Below, piece after piece: positions 1-4,971 of a DNA stretch of 5,024 bases. Source of the DNA: Armatimonadota bacterium (lineage in GTDB: Bacteria > Armatimonadota > JAAZEB01). The DNA is taken from positions 1 through 5,024 of the forward strand of contig DUUU01000555.1 in assembly GCA_012841485.1 (NCBI GenBank), given 5' to 3'. A program made the position numbers and the translations under genes. How positions within the stretch are numbered: the stretch's first letter is position 1; the number at the start of each line of letters is the position of its first letter. The notes under the pieces were generated by a model. The model searched no databases. It was given only the letters and a program-made list of their open reading frames with translations, and was not told where the DNA came from.

Positions 1-826
1 CCTGAGCGCGCACACGCACCACGGCCTGCTCCGGGCCGAGGGCCCTATCCAGCATGCTCTGGATCTCCCTCTGGACCTTGCGCTCGATCTGCGCCTGGAT
101 CTTGAGCTGCGTCTCGGCCTGATCCGGAGTGGCGTCCGGATCCTCGTCCGCCATGGCTTCCTCGGTGGAGAGGATGTTGCCGCGCGCGTCGATGAGGGTC
201 ACGTTCTCCGGCGTCAACCCGACGACGGCGCTGGAGACCAGGTGGACAATCCCCCTGATCTCGGTCTTCGCAAGGGGCTTCGTTCCCGAAAGGTGCAGCA
301 CCACCGAGGCGGTTGGCTCGTCGGCATCCTCCTGGTAGAGGGACTGCTCCGGGATGGTCAGGTGGACGCGCGCCTGCTCCACCTGAGAGAGCTGCATGAT
401 CGTCTTGGCAAGCTCCGCCTGAAGCGCACGCTGGAAGTTCAGCTTCTGCGTGAACTCTGTCATCCCGAAGGGGCTCTTATCGAAAAGCTCCCATCCAGGC
501 CCGCTGCTCTTTGGCAGGCCCTCGGTCGCCATCTTCATCTTCAGCTCGTGGACCTGCTCGGACGGCACCTCGATGGCGCTGCCCCCTTCGCTGATGCGGT
601 ATGGGATCTTCTCGGATTTGAGGCGCTCGACAATCGCGCCCGCATCCTCGACGCTGAGTTGGCTATAGAGGCGGCTGTAGCGTGGCTGAAACGCCCACGC
701 GAGGATCCCAAGGGCCGCAACCACGCTGATGAGCGCCAGCAGTACCAGGGTCTTCTGCCGTTGACCCGAAAGCTGATCCCACCGCTCTCGTAAGCGGCTT
801 GCGTTCTCTTTGAAGGCATCCGACAT
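1..826 (-). CDS. fliF: Flagellar MS-ring protein FliF (N-terminal 275 codons, cut by window edge)
   Basis: FliF forms the MS ring in the inner membrane, the base on which the rod, C ring and export apparatus are built. Translating the minus strand from the ATG at 826 gives an open frame of 275 codons reaching the window edge. The family pattern is clear. A short charged N-terminus precedes one membrane segment at about residues 27-46 (LVLLALISVVAALGILAWAF). The periplasmic ring-building region follows, with GWELFDKSPFGMTEFTQKLN (111-130), FQRALQAELAKTI (131-143), ARVHLTIPEQSLY (152-164) and the HLVSSAVVGLTPENVTLID stretch (195-213). Full-length FliF is usually about 500-570 residues, so roughly half is missing, including the second membrane segment and the C-terminal FliG-binding tail. 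The start is 83 bases after the fliE stop and has only a distant GGGGA, about 18 bases upstream, as a ribosome site. No better in-frame start is visible. It is the fourth gene of the flgB operon; fliG would be the usual next gene. Confidence 0.96.
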   Translation of the reverse strand, partial: MSDAFKENASRLRERWDQLSGQRQKTLVLLALISVVAALGILAWAFQPRYSRLYSQLSVEDAGAIVERLKSEKIPYRISEGGSAIEVPSEQVHELKMKMATEGLPKSSGPGWELFDKSPFGMTEFTQKLNFQRALQAELAKTIMQLSQVEQARVHLTIPEQSLYQEDADEPTASVVLHLSGTKPLAKTEIRGIVHLVSSAVVGLTPENVTLIDARGNILSTEEAMADEDPDATPDQAETQLKIQAQIERKVQREIQSMLDRALGPEQAVVRVRAQ

Positions 827-893
827 GGCTGTTGATGAAGACTTTCCCCTGCCGACGGAGCTAGACCCCGATCCTGCCCGTGCCTACTCGCCC

Positions 894-909
894 GCGCCAC
901 CCACGGCGC
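894..909 (-). repeat. Small inverted repeat between fliE and fliF
   Basis: In the 83-base gap 827-909, the only large gap in the operon, GCGCC and GGCGC flank a 6-base loop immediately after the fliE stop codon. It could form a short RNA hairpin that modulates read-through or protects the upstream message. No T-run follows, so it is not a convincing terminator. Five-base stems are common by chance in GC-rich DNA. Confidence 0.3.
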
Positions 910-1248
910 TCAGAGCTGCATGCGCATGATCTCCTGGTAGGACTCGATCGCCTTGTTCCTCACCTGCAGCGTGAGCTCCAGGGCAAGGCTTGCTTTCTGC
1001 ACCGCGATCATGGCGGTGTGCAAATCCTCCACACGGCCCGTGCTCACCCTCTCCGAGAGGTCATCCAGATTCAACTGGAGCCGGTTTACCTCGTGGAGGG
1101 AATCCTTCATCATCTCGCTGAAAGAGCGCATCTCCTCAGAGGCGCCGGGCTGCGCCGCTTCGTTCAGCGGCAACCCCGGCTGCACGCGCTCGACCGGGTC
1201 CGGCACCGGCACTCGGATCAGGGAGTCACCCGGAAACGCGATTCTCAT
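910..1248 (-). CDS. fliE: Flagellar hook-basal body protein FliE
   Basis: FliE is a small rod-base protein that joins the MS ring to the proximal rod and is among the first substrates of the flagellar type III export machine. The 112-residue product has the usual FliE length (about 100-115). Its N-terminal 40 residues are variable and proline-rich. A helical region from about residue 41 leads into the diagnostic C-terminus, DLHTAMIAVQKASLALEL (75-92) followed by TLQVRNKAIESYQEIMRMQL (93-112). The family hallmarks are VRNK and YQEIMRM. The ATG shares an ATGA overlap with the flgC stop, and a GGAG lies 8 bases upstream inside the flgC end, so translation is probably coupled to flgC. Placing fliE between flgC and fliF is a common arrangement outside the enteric bacteria. 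Confidence 0.96.
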   Translation of the reverse strand: MRIAFPGDSLIRVPVPDPVERVQPGLPLNEAAQPGASEEMRSFSEMMKDSLHEVNRLQLNLDDLSERVSTGRVEDLHTAMIAVQKASLALELTLQVRNKAIESYQEIMRMQL

Positions 1249-1634
1249 TGGCCAATCTCCAGCGCCTTCAGCGCCATGCGCTTGGCAGCGGTCAAAGCCG
1301 AAACGTTTGCCTCATAGGCACGTGTCGCGGAGATCATGTCGACCATCTCTGTCGCCACCTGGACGTTGGGCAGCTGAACATAGCCCTGCGCGTCGGCGTC
1401 GGGATGAGCCGGCTCATAGAGGCGTGGCCCCGGAGTCGGATCCGTGACGATCCCAGCCACCGCCACCCCCTCATCGAGCACTTCGCGGAAGGTCACCATC
1501 TTGCGCTGGTAGGGACCGCCCTCGGGAGTGCGCGTGCTCTCCGCGTTCGCCAGGTTCGTCGCGATGGTGTCCATGCGGACACGCTGCGCAGAAAGAGCCG
1601 AGCCGCTGATCTCAAATGCGTTGAATAGACGCAC
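1245..1634 (-). CDS. flgC: Flagellar basal-body rod protein FlgC
   Basis: FlgC is a proximal rod subunit exported through the flagellar type III system and assembled in the periplasm. The product is 129 residues, slightly below the usual 134-150. Family marks in order are the N-terminal rod motif TNLANAEST (27-34 region), PYQRKMVTF (41-49), the stretch DPTPGPRLYEPAHPDADAQG (65-84) followed by YVQLPNV, and the C-terminal MVDMISATRAYEANV (97-111). The start is GTG at 1634, one base after the flgB stop. A good GGGAGG sits 7 bases upstream inside the end of flgB, which supports this start and suggests translational coupling. The 3' end overlaps fliE by four bases. Confidence 0.97.
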   Translation of the reverse strand: MRLFNAFEISGSALSAQRVRMDTIATNLANAESTRTPEGGPYQRKMVTFREVLDEGVAVAGIVTDPTPGPRLYEPAHPDADAQGYVQLPNVQVATEMVDMISATRAYEANVSALTAAKRMALKALEIGQ

Positions 1635-1635
1635 G

Positions 1636-2016
1636 CTAGCGCCTCCCTTCCGTGATCGCGGTGCGCAGGAGACGCACCCGAGCGGACGTCATGCGCGACA
1701 CCGCCTCATAGTGGAGGGCATTCTCGGCCATCATCGCGCCCTCCAGGTCGATATCGACGTTGTTGCCATCGGCGCGGAGTGATGTCTCGATGCGTTCCAC
1801 CCTTGGCGTCACCGAGGACACCTTGCGCGCGCGCTCATCTGGATTGCCAGGCGTGTCGAGAGCGCGCGCCAGGGCTTCCTCGAAACGGACCACCGAACGC
1901 TTGTAGCCAGGCGTATCGATGTTGGCCAGGTTCTGGGCCATGGCCCGCTGCCGGATGGCCGCCGCATCGAGCGACCGCTCCAGCGCGCCCCAGGTTGCAT
2001 CCTGCAGGAATCCCAT
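1636..2016 (-). CDS. flgB: Flagellar basal-body rod protein FlgB
   Basis: FlgB is the proximal rod subunit nearest the MS ring/FliE and is exported by the flagellar type III machine. The product from the chosen start is 126 residues. It carries the rod-protein signature NLANIDTPGYK (29-39), which includes the Asn-Asp-Pro-Gly-Tyr core of the FlgB/FlgC/FlgF/FlgG family, and DGNNVDIDLEGAMMAENALH (83-102), typical of FlgB. An in-frame ATG four codons upstream (2028) would give 130 residues. I prefer 2016 because GGAGGT lies just before it and overlaps the upstream ATG's own first codons, and because the resulting N-terminus matches FlgB spacing to the NLAN motif. It is the first gene of the flgB-flgC-fliE-fliF operon and lies about 53 bases downstream of the predicted sigma-54 transcription start. 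Confidence 0.96.
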   Translation of the reverse strand: MGFLQDATWGALERSLDAAAIRQRAMAQNLANIDTPGYKRSVVRFEEALARALDTPGNPDERARKVSSVTPRVERIETSLRADGNNVDIDLEGAMMAENALHYEAVSRMTSARVRLLRTAITEGRR

Positions 2017-2020
2017 GGGC

Positions 2021-2026
2021 ACCTCC
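2021..2026 (-). promoter_or_regulatory. Ribosome binding site that decides the flgB start
   Basis: GGAGGT on the minus strand, with GGAGG ending 5 bases before the ATG at 2016. The alternative ATG at 2028 lies directly before this site and would place it inside the coding region, so initiation at 2016 is the better reading. Confidence 0.65.
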
Positions 2027-2079
2027 ATACAACGTTAGCCAGCCCCCCCAAAGGGAGCGATAGACCCGGAAAGGTATTC

Positions 2080-2097
2080 CGCAAGCAGGGTGCCGCG
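2080..2097 (-). promoter_or_regulatory. Sigma-54 (-24/-12) promoter of the flgB operon
   Basis: The minus strand reads CGCGGCACCCTGCTTGCG. The invariant GG (2094-2093) and GC (2082-2081) are exactly 10 bases apart. The flanking bases match the known consensus TGGCAC-N5-TTGC except for the first T, which is C here. The predicted start of transcription is near 2069, giving a leader of about 53 bases before the flgB ATG at 2016. The position, in the gap directly between rpoN and the first rod gene, is what a sigma-54-dependent flagellar operon would show. The same core (CGCGGCAC...TTGC) recurs upstream of rpoN at 4177-4194. The assignment rests on sequence match and position. Confidence 0.82.
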
Positions 2098-2152
2098 AAT
2101 CGATCTCCCGGGCCGGAACGCTGGGAATGCCGCGTCCGAATGGCCGCAAAGA

Positions 2153-2179
2153 GCGCCGAGCGAGGGCGCCAACAGGCGC
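2153..2179. repeat. GCGCC/GGCGC inverted-repeat cluster upstream of the flgB promoter
   Basis: Three related elements sit in 27 bases: GCGCC (2153-2157), GGCGCC (2165-2170) and GGCGC (2175-2179). They give two overlapping perfect inverted repeats with spacers of 4 and 7 bases. The cluster is centred roughly 95 bases upstream of the predicted sigma-54 start at 2069, within the distance range at which enhancer-binding activators usually bind. A role as an activator site is inference; short GC repeats are common in DNA of this composition. Confidence 0.35.
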
Positions 2180-2208
2180 TGAGACAGAGGCGGGCAACCC
2201 CTTGAAGG

Positions 2209-2247
2209 AGGAAAAGACCACTTTCCGGCCACGCCCACGGGGGCCGG
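2209..2247 (-). terminator. Possible weak intrinsic terminator after rpoN
   Basis: On the minus strand CCGGCC (2247-2242) pairs perfectly with GGCCGG (2230-2225), with a possible inner CCC-GT-GGG helix in the loop. Ten bases later comes a short run CTTTT (2216-2212). The stem is strong but the T-run is short and displaced, so at best it is a weak terminator. It lies between the rpoN stop and the flgB sigma-54 promoter, where a transcript end would be expected. Confidence 0.3.
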
Positions 2248-2349
2248 GCGTCCAGTCAGGGATAGGTGCCTCATCGGGTGGATGGCCGCCTGGCCCAACG
2301 CGGGAACCCTCGCGCGCGCCGAAAGCCTGGCGATGACCTGCATGGAGTG

Positions 2350-2394
2350 GCAGGGCTCTGGGGAGAATTGGGACAGCAGCGAAGAATGCCCTGC
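2350..2394 (-). repeat. 7-base inverted repeat just downstream of rpoN
   Basis: GCAGGGC and GCCCTGC form a perfect 7-base inverted repeat separated by 31 bases, beginning about 19 bases past the rpoN stop codon. It could close a large hairpin at the 3' end of the rpoN message. There is no T-run, and the function is unknown. The remaining parts of the 396-base gap 2017-2412, apart from the promoter and hairpins listed separately, show nothing I can support. Confidence 0.3.
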
Positions 2395-2412
2395 GGCCTT
2401 TTGCGCCAGAGG

Positions 2413-3795
2413 TCAGCGGGAAGCGCGATAGGCGCGCCGGCGCTCTGCATAGGAGGGAATACCCAGCTCCTCGCGGTACTTGCTCACCGTGCGCCGGGCG
2501 ATGTTGATGCCATCGGTTCGCAACCGGTCCGCGATATCATCGTCCCGGAGCGGCGCGGCAGGATCCTCGGAGTGCAGCAACGCCTCGATCCGCCGCTTGA
2601 TAGCACCGGCCACGTCAAAGAAGACCTCGAACGGCACGATGCTGCCCGAGGGGAGCTCGACGCATTTGCCGATGGTGGCACGACAGACGGTTGACTCGCT
2701 CAGGCCCATCTGGAGCGCGACGTCGCGCCGGGTGAGCGGACGGAGGGCGCGCGCATCGCCATCCACAAAGGCCCGCTGCTGGGCGATCACGTACTCCGTC
2801 ACCCGCTGCAGCGTGCGCGCACGCCGTGCCAACCCCTTGAGCAGGAATCGCGCCCGGTCGAGCGCCTCAAGCACATGGCTTCGCTCATCCTCGCTAAACG
2901 TGCCCTTCCCGCGCTGCATTGCCCGGCAGATATTCTGATACTCGCGGTTGATGCACAGCGAGGAAGCCTGGAGGCCGATGTCGGTCACCTCCACCCGGTA
3001 GCCAGCGCTCGTGCGCCGCACGCATACATCGGGGATCAGCGGGGCTTCCTGGGTGTTCATCTCCCAGGGGGCCCGCGTTCCCTGCCCCGGGTAGGGCACC
3101 AAGCGCCGGCGGATGAAGGCATAGCCTTCCTGTATACTCTGCTCGCTATAGCCCAGGTGGCGCGACATCGCCTCGAAATCCTGGCGGATCAAGAGGTCCC
3201 AACCGCGTTCGAGAATCTCACCGGCGAGAGTGGCAGCCTGGTCTTCCACCCAATTGCCGGCGCGGAGCTGAAGCAGCAGGCACTCCCGGAGGTCGCGTGC
3301 TCCCACCCCGGGCGGGTCCAATGCCTGAATGATGTGCAGCACCGCCTCGACCGCATCCAGGCTCTTGCCCAGTTCATCGGCCACCTCGAGGAGAGGCACG
3401 CTCAGATAGCCGTTGTCATCGATGCACTCGATCAGATAGCGACCGATGGCGCGCTCTTCGGGCATGCTGACGATCACGAACTGGCGCCAGAGATGGTCGC
3501 GCAGCGTTTCATGGGCCGGCAGATCCGCGGCGAAATCGGACTCCTCGTCATCGGGCGCACGCCCTCCCCACCGGGACGCCGTGTCCAGCACGGGCGTGGT
3601 GGGAAAAGGGGACGTGAAGGGTGTCGCCACGTCGGAAACGGTCTCGCGCAGATCCAGAGCCGGGTTGTTCTCTAGCTCCTCTTCCAGATGATTGCGAAGC
3701 TCCTCCGCGTTCATGCGGAGAATCGTGCTCGCGACGATCTGCTCCGGGATCATCCGGACAGACATCTCTTGCCGGAGGCTGAGCGTTTGATCCAC
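2413..3795 (-). CDS. rpoN: RNA polymerase sigma-54 factor RpoN
   Basis: Sigma-54 directs RNA polymerase to -24/-12 promoters and needs an AAA+ enhancer-binding activator to open DNA. The 460-residue product is full length (family about 430-500). Region I is at about 1-50 and ends in EELENNPALDL. An acidic, low-conservation linker follows (about 51-90). The core-binding domain runs from about 91 to 270 and includes YLIECIDDNGYLSVPLLEVA (120-139) and ALDPPGVGARDLRECLLLQL (158-177). The helix-turn-helix is at about 356-384 (RRDVALQMGLSESTVCRATI...). The signature RpoN box ARRTVSKYRE is at 433-442. The start is GTG at 3795, with GGGAG 7 bases upstream. The recognition region departs from the usual family pattern: Cys371 replaces the common Ser of STVSR, GKC replaces NKY, and PSG replaces PRG. 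This suggests a divergent or specialised copy. It is preceded by its own predicted sigma-54 promoter and followed by the flgB operon. Confidence 0.97.
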   Translation of the reverse strand: MDQTLSLRQEMSVRMIPEQIVASTILRMNAEELRNHLEEELENNPALDLRETVSDVATPFTSPFPTTPVLDTASRWGGRAPDDEESDFAADLPAHETLRDHLWRQFVIVSMPEERAIGRYLIECIDDNGYLSVPLLEVADELGKSLDAVEAVLHIIQALDPPGVGARDLRECLLLQLRAGNWVEDQAATLAGEILERGWDLLIRQDFEAMSRHLGYSEQSIQEGYAFIRRRLVPYPGQGTRAPWEMNTQEAPLIPDVCVRRTSAGYRVEVTDIGLQASSLCINREYQNICRAMQRGKGTFSEDERSHVLEALDRARFLLKGLARRARTLQRVTEYVIAQQRAFVDGDARALRPLTRRDVALQMGLSESTVCRATIGKCVELPSGSIVPFEVFFDVAGAIKRRIEALLHSEDPAAPLRDDDIADRLRTDGINIARRTVSKYREELGIPSYAERRRAYRASR

Positions 3796-3868
3796 GACGG
3801 AACTCCCACAGTGCCCGCGTCGTCACAATACTGTCTGCTCCCGGTCCCGCTCCATTCGCAAGGGGGCG

Positions 3869-3884
3869 GCCTGATCACTCAGGC
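3869..3884 (-). repeat. Hairpin with GNRA-type tetraloop in the rpoN leader
   Basis: The minus strand has GCCTGA-GTGA-TCAGGC, a perfect 6-base stem closed by a GTGA loop. In RNA this fits the stable GNRA tetraloop class. It ends 73 bases before the rpoN start codon. A regulatory or stabilising role is possible but not shown. Confidence 0.45.
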
Positions 3885-3907
3885 GGCGGACGCACCTTTT
3901 CAGACGC

Positions 3908-3927
3908 GCGCTAGCGCCGCTTAAGCG
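3908..3927. repeat. Two abutting 10-base palindromes upstream of rpoN
   Basis: GCGCTAGCGC (3908-3917) and CGCTTAAGCG (3918-3927) are each perfect palindromes and lie directly side by side, 113-132 bases upstream of the rpoN start. They share the half-site CGCT/AGCG. Such a tandem arrangement could be a paired operator for a dimeric regulator, or a cruciform or RNA hairpin element. The binding protein is unknown. Confidence 0.45.
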
Positions 3928-4176
3928 CCGAGCCAAGCCGGCCGAACGAAGAGACGGAGGCCCCCCAGCGCCCTCTCAGGGCAGCTCGGGGCGGCGGCTC
4001 CTCACAGAACATCGGGCCAGCCGTGCAGCGTGCTCACGGCTAGCAGAAGGCAGGATCAGGATCACGGGGATCGCAACGTTGTGGAGGGTCTCCACAGCGT
4101 CGGTTCCCGACGCGAGCGTATGATGCAGGCCGAGCGACAGTCGGCCGGCGGCATCCTGGCCCCATCATATACCTAC

Positions 4177-4194
4177 TGCAATCTGCGTGCCGCG
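4177..4194 (-). promoter_or_regulatory. Sigma-54 (-24/-12) promoter upstream of rpoN
   Basis: The minus strand reads CGCGGCACGCAGATTGCA. The invariant GG (4191-4190) and GC (4179-4178) are 10 bases apart. GGCACG-N4-TTGCA is a near-complete match to the known consensus TGGCACG-N4-TTGCA, with C in place of the first T. It lies just after the histidine kinase stop codon, with the predicted start of transcription near 4166. The next gene on this strand is rpoN itself, so the sigma factor probably drives its own gene, unless the true product is a short RNA or peptide encoded in 3796-4166. The core matches the flgB promoter at 2080-2097. Confidence 0.82.
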
Positions 4195-4207
4195 TTTGCC
4201 GAGGCGC

Positions 4208-4936
4208 TCATCCCTCCTGCGGGAGATCAACGATCGCGCGTACCCCCGTGGGGGATCCGTTCTCGATCCGAAGGTGGCCGTTCTGCCGCGAGACGAACTG
4301 CGCGCAGAGGGTCAGCCCGATCCCGTTCTGACGCTGGCGCGTCGAGAAGAACGGCTCGGTGATCCGCGGGAGGATGTCCGGGGCAATGCCCGAACCCTCA
4401 TCGGCCACTACCAGGCGCACCCACTTCTCGCCTTCGCGGCTGTTCTCGGTCCGGATCGTGATCGTGCCGCCCTCCGGCATCGCCTCGGCGGCGTTCTGGA
4501 GCAGGTTGACCAGCACATGGCGCGTGAGCTCCGGATCGATGTTTGCCGTGGGCTCCCAGGCTTCCCGCTCCAGGGCAAGAGAGATCCCCTCTGGAACCTG
4601 GAAAAGATCGAGCGCCCGCTGTATGAGCTCGTGAAGATCGGTGGGAATCGGTCGCAACTCGGGCGGGCGCGCAAGCAGCGCGAGCCGATCGAGGGCACGG
4701 GCGCACTTCTCTGCCTCCGAGAGAAGCATGCCCACATACACCCGGCACTGGTCGGCAGGGACAGGCTCGCCCTCTTCCAGCATGCGTTCGAGAAGTTGCC
4801 CGCAGCCGAGAATGGCGGCAAGTGGGTTGCTCATGTTGTGGACAAGGCAGCGCGTGAAACGCTGGAGGAGCTGGTCCGCATCCATTGCAGCCAGACCCGA
4901 TCGGCGGTCACCCGCTGCCCCTACATCGCCTTGCAT
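4208..4936 (-). CDS. Soluble sensorless histidine kinase, NtrB/FlgS-like
   Basis: A two-component histidine kinase that would autophosphorylate on His and pass phosphate to a response regulator. From the chosen start it is 242 residues. The dimerisation/phosphoacceptor domain has His33 in HNMSNPLAAI (33-42), followed by a helical stretch to about 90. The ATP-binding domain has the N box NLLQNAAEA (144-152), G1 box DEGSGI (179-184), F box EPFFST (194-199) and a G2 region NGIGLTLC (204-211). There are no membrane segments and no PAS, GAF or other sensor domain, only about 30 residues before the H box. The closest known styles are NtrB/AtoS/FlgS kinases, which partner sigma-54 activators. Its place directly upstream of rpoN and rod genes supports a flagellar role, but that partner is inferred. 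An upstream ATG (4954) is rejected because it lies between the promoter -35 and -10 boxes. Another in-frame ATG at 4885 lacks a ribosome site. Confidence 0.93.
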   Translation of the reverse strand: MQGDVGAAGDRRSGLAAMDADQLLQRFTRCLVHNMSNPLAAILGCGQLLERMLEEGEPVPADQCRVYVGMLLSEAEKCARALDRLALLARPPELRPIPTDLHELIQRALDLFQVPEGISLALEREAWEPTANIDPELTRHVLVNLLQNAAEAMPEGGTITIRTENSREGEKWVRLVVADEGSGIAPDILPRITEPFFSTRQRQNGIGLTLCAQFVSRQNGHLRIENGSPTGVRAIVDLPQEG

Positions 4937-4942
4937 GTGTGC

Positions 4943-4971
4943 ATTGTAGCCCATTCGCGGACGCGCGTCAA
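4943..4971 (-). promoter_or_regulatory. Near-consensus sigma-70 promoter of the histidine kinase gene
   Basis: On the minus strand TTGACG (4971-4966) and TACAAT (4948-4943) are separated by exactly 17 bases, each one base from the sigma-70 consensus. Counting seven bases past the -10 box places the start of transcription at about 4936, which is the A of the chosen ATG. The message would therefore be leaderless or nearly so. This is one of the clearest promoters in the window and suggests housekeeping expression of the kinase. Confidence 0.8.

Larger units (their letters stand above)
3796..4166 (-). other. Predicted long structured leader of rpoN
   Basis: If transcription starts at the sigma-54 promoter (4177-4194), the rpoN message has a leader of about 371 bases. 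On the minus strand it contains a run of perfect inverted repeats. These are GGCCGA/TCGGCC (4146-4128, 7-base loop), which could sit inside an outer TATGATG/CATCATA stem (4169-4163 with 4125-4119); GCGTCGG/CCGACGC (4113-4097, loop GAA); GTGGAG/CTCCAC (4095-4081, loop ACC); AGCCGTG/CACGGCT (4041-4019, 9-base loop); GCCCT/AGGGC (3982-3970, loop GAG); and GCCTGA/TCAGGC (3884-3869) with a GTGA tetraloop. The first four follow each other within 151 bases. I do not recognise a known riboswitch class. No convincing protein gene is present, although one frame stays open from 4164 to 3976. That the region works as a structured RNA is inference. Confidence 0.4.

Noticed and set aside
562..577. Plus-strand CGGCACCTCGATGGCG as a sigma-54 promoter
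   Set aside because: The spacing fits, but the -12 half reads TGGC rather than TTGC, it lies inside fliF, and it points against all genes.
242..793. Plus-strand open frame of 183 codons
   Set aside because: It lies entirely antisense to fliF, whose minus-strand frame is unmistakable; long antisense frames are common in GC-rich DNA.
2160..2280. Riboswitch-like strings in the rpoN-flgB gap
   Set aside because: I compared it by eye with SAM, cyclic di-GMP and TPP patterns; no conserved core is present on either strand.
2035..2343. Minus-strand open frame of 102 codons between rpoN and flgB
   Set aside because: No ribosome site before its ATG, no recognisable motif, composition unlike the real genes, and it runs through the sigma-54 promoter.
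2875..3675. Plus-strand open frame of 266 codons
   Set aside because: Antisense to rpoN; the translation has no family signature while the opposite strand encodes a complete sigma-54.
3825..3853. TATTGT as a -10 box for a housekeeping rpoN promoter
   Set aside because: The best -35 candidates at 16-18 bases spacing (GAGCGG, GGAGCG, TGGAGC) match poorly, so I do not call it.
4030..4362. Plus-strand open frame of 110 codons crossing the kinase 3' end
   Set aside because: No ribosome site or motif, runs antisense into the kinase, and becomes an Arg/Ser-rich string typical of shadow frames.
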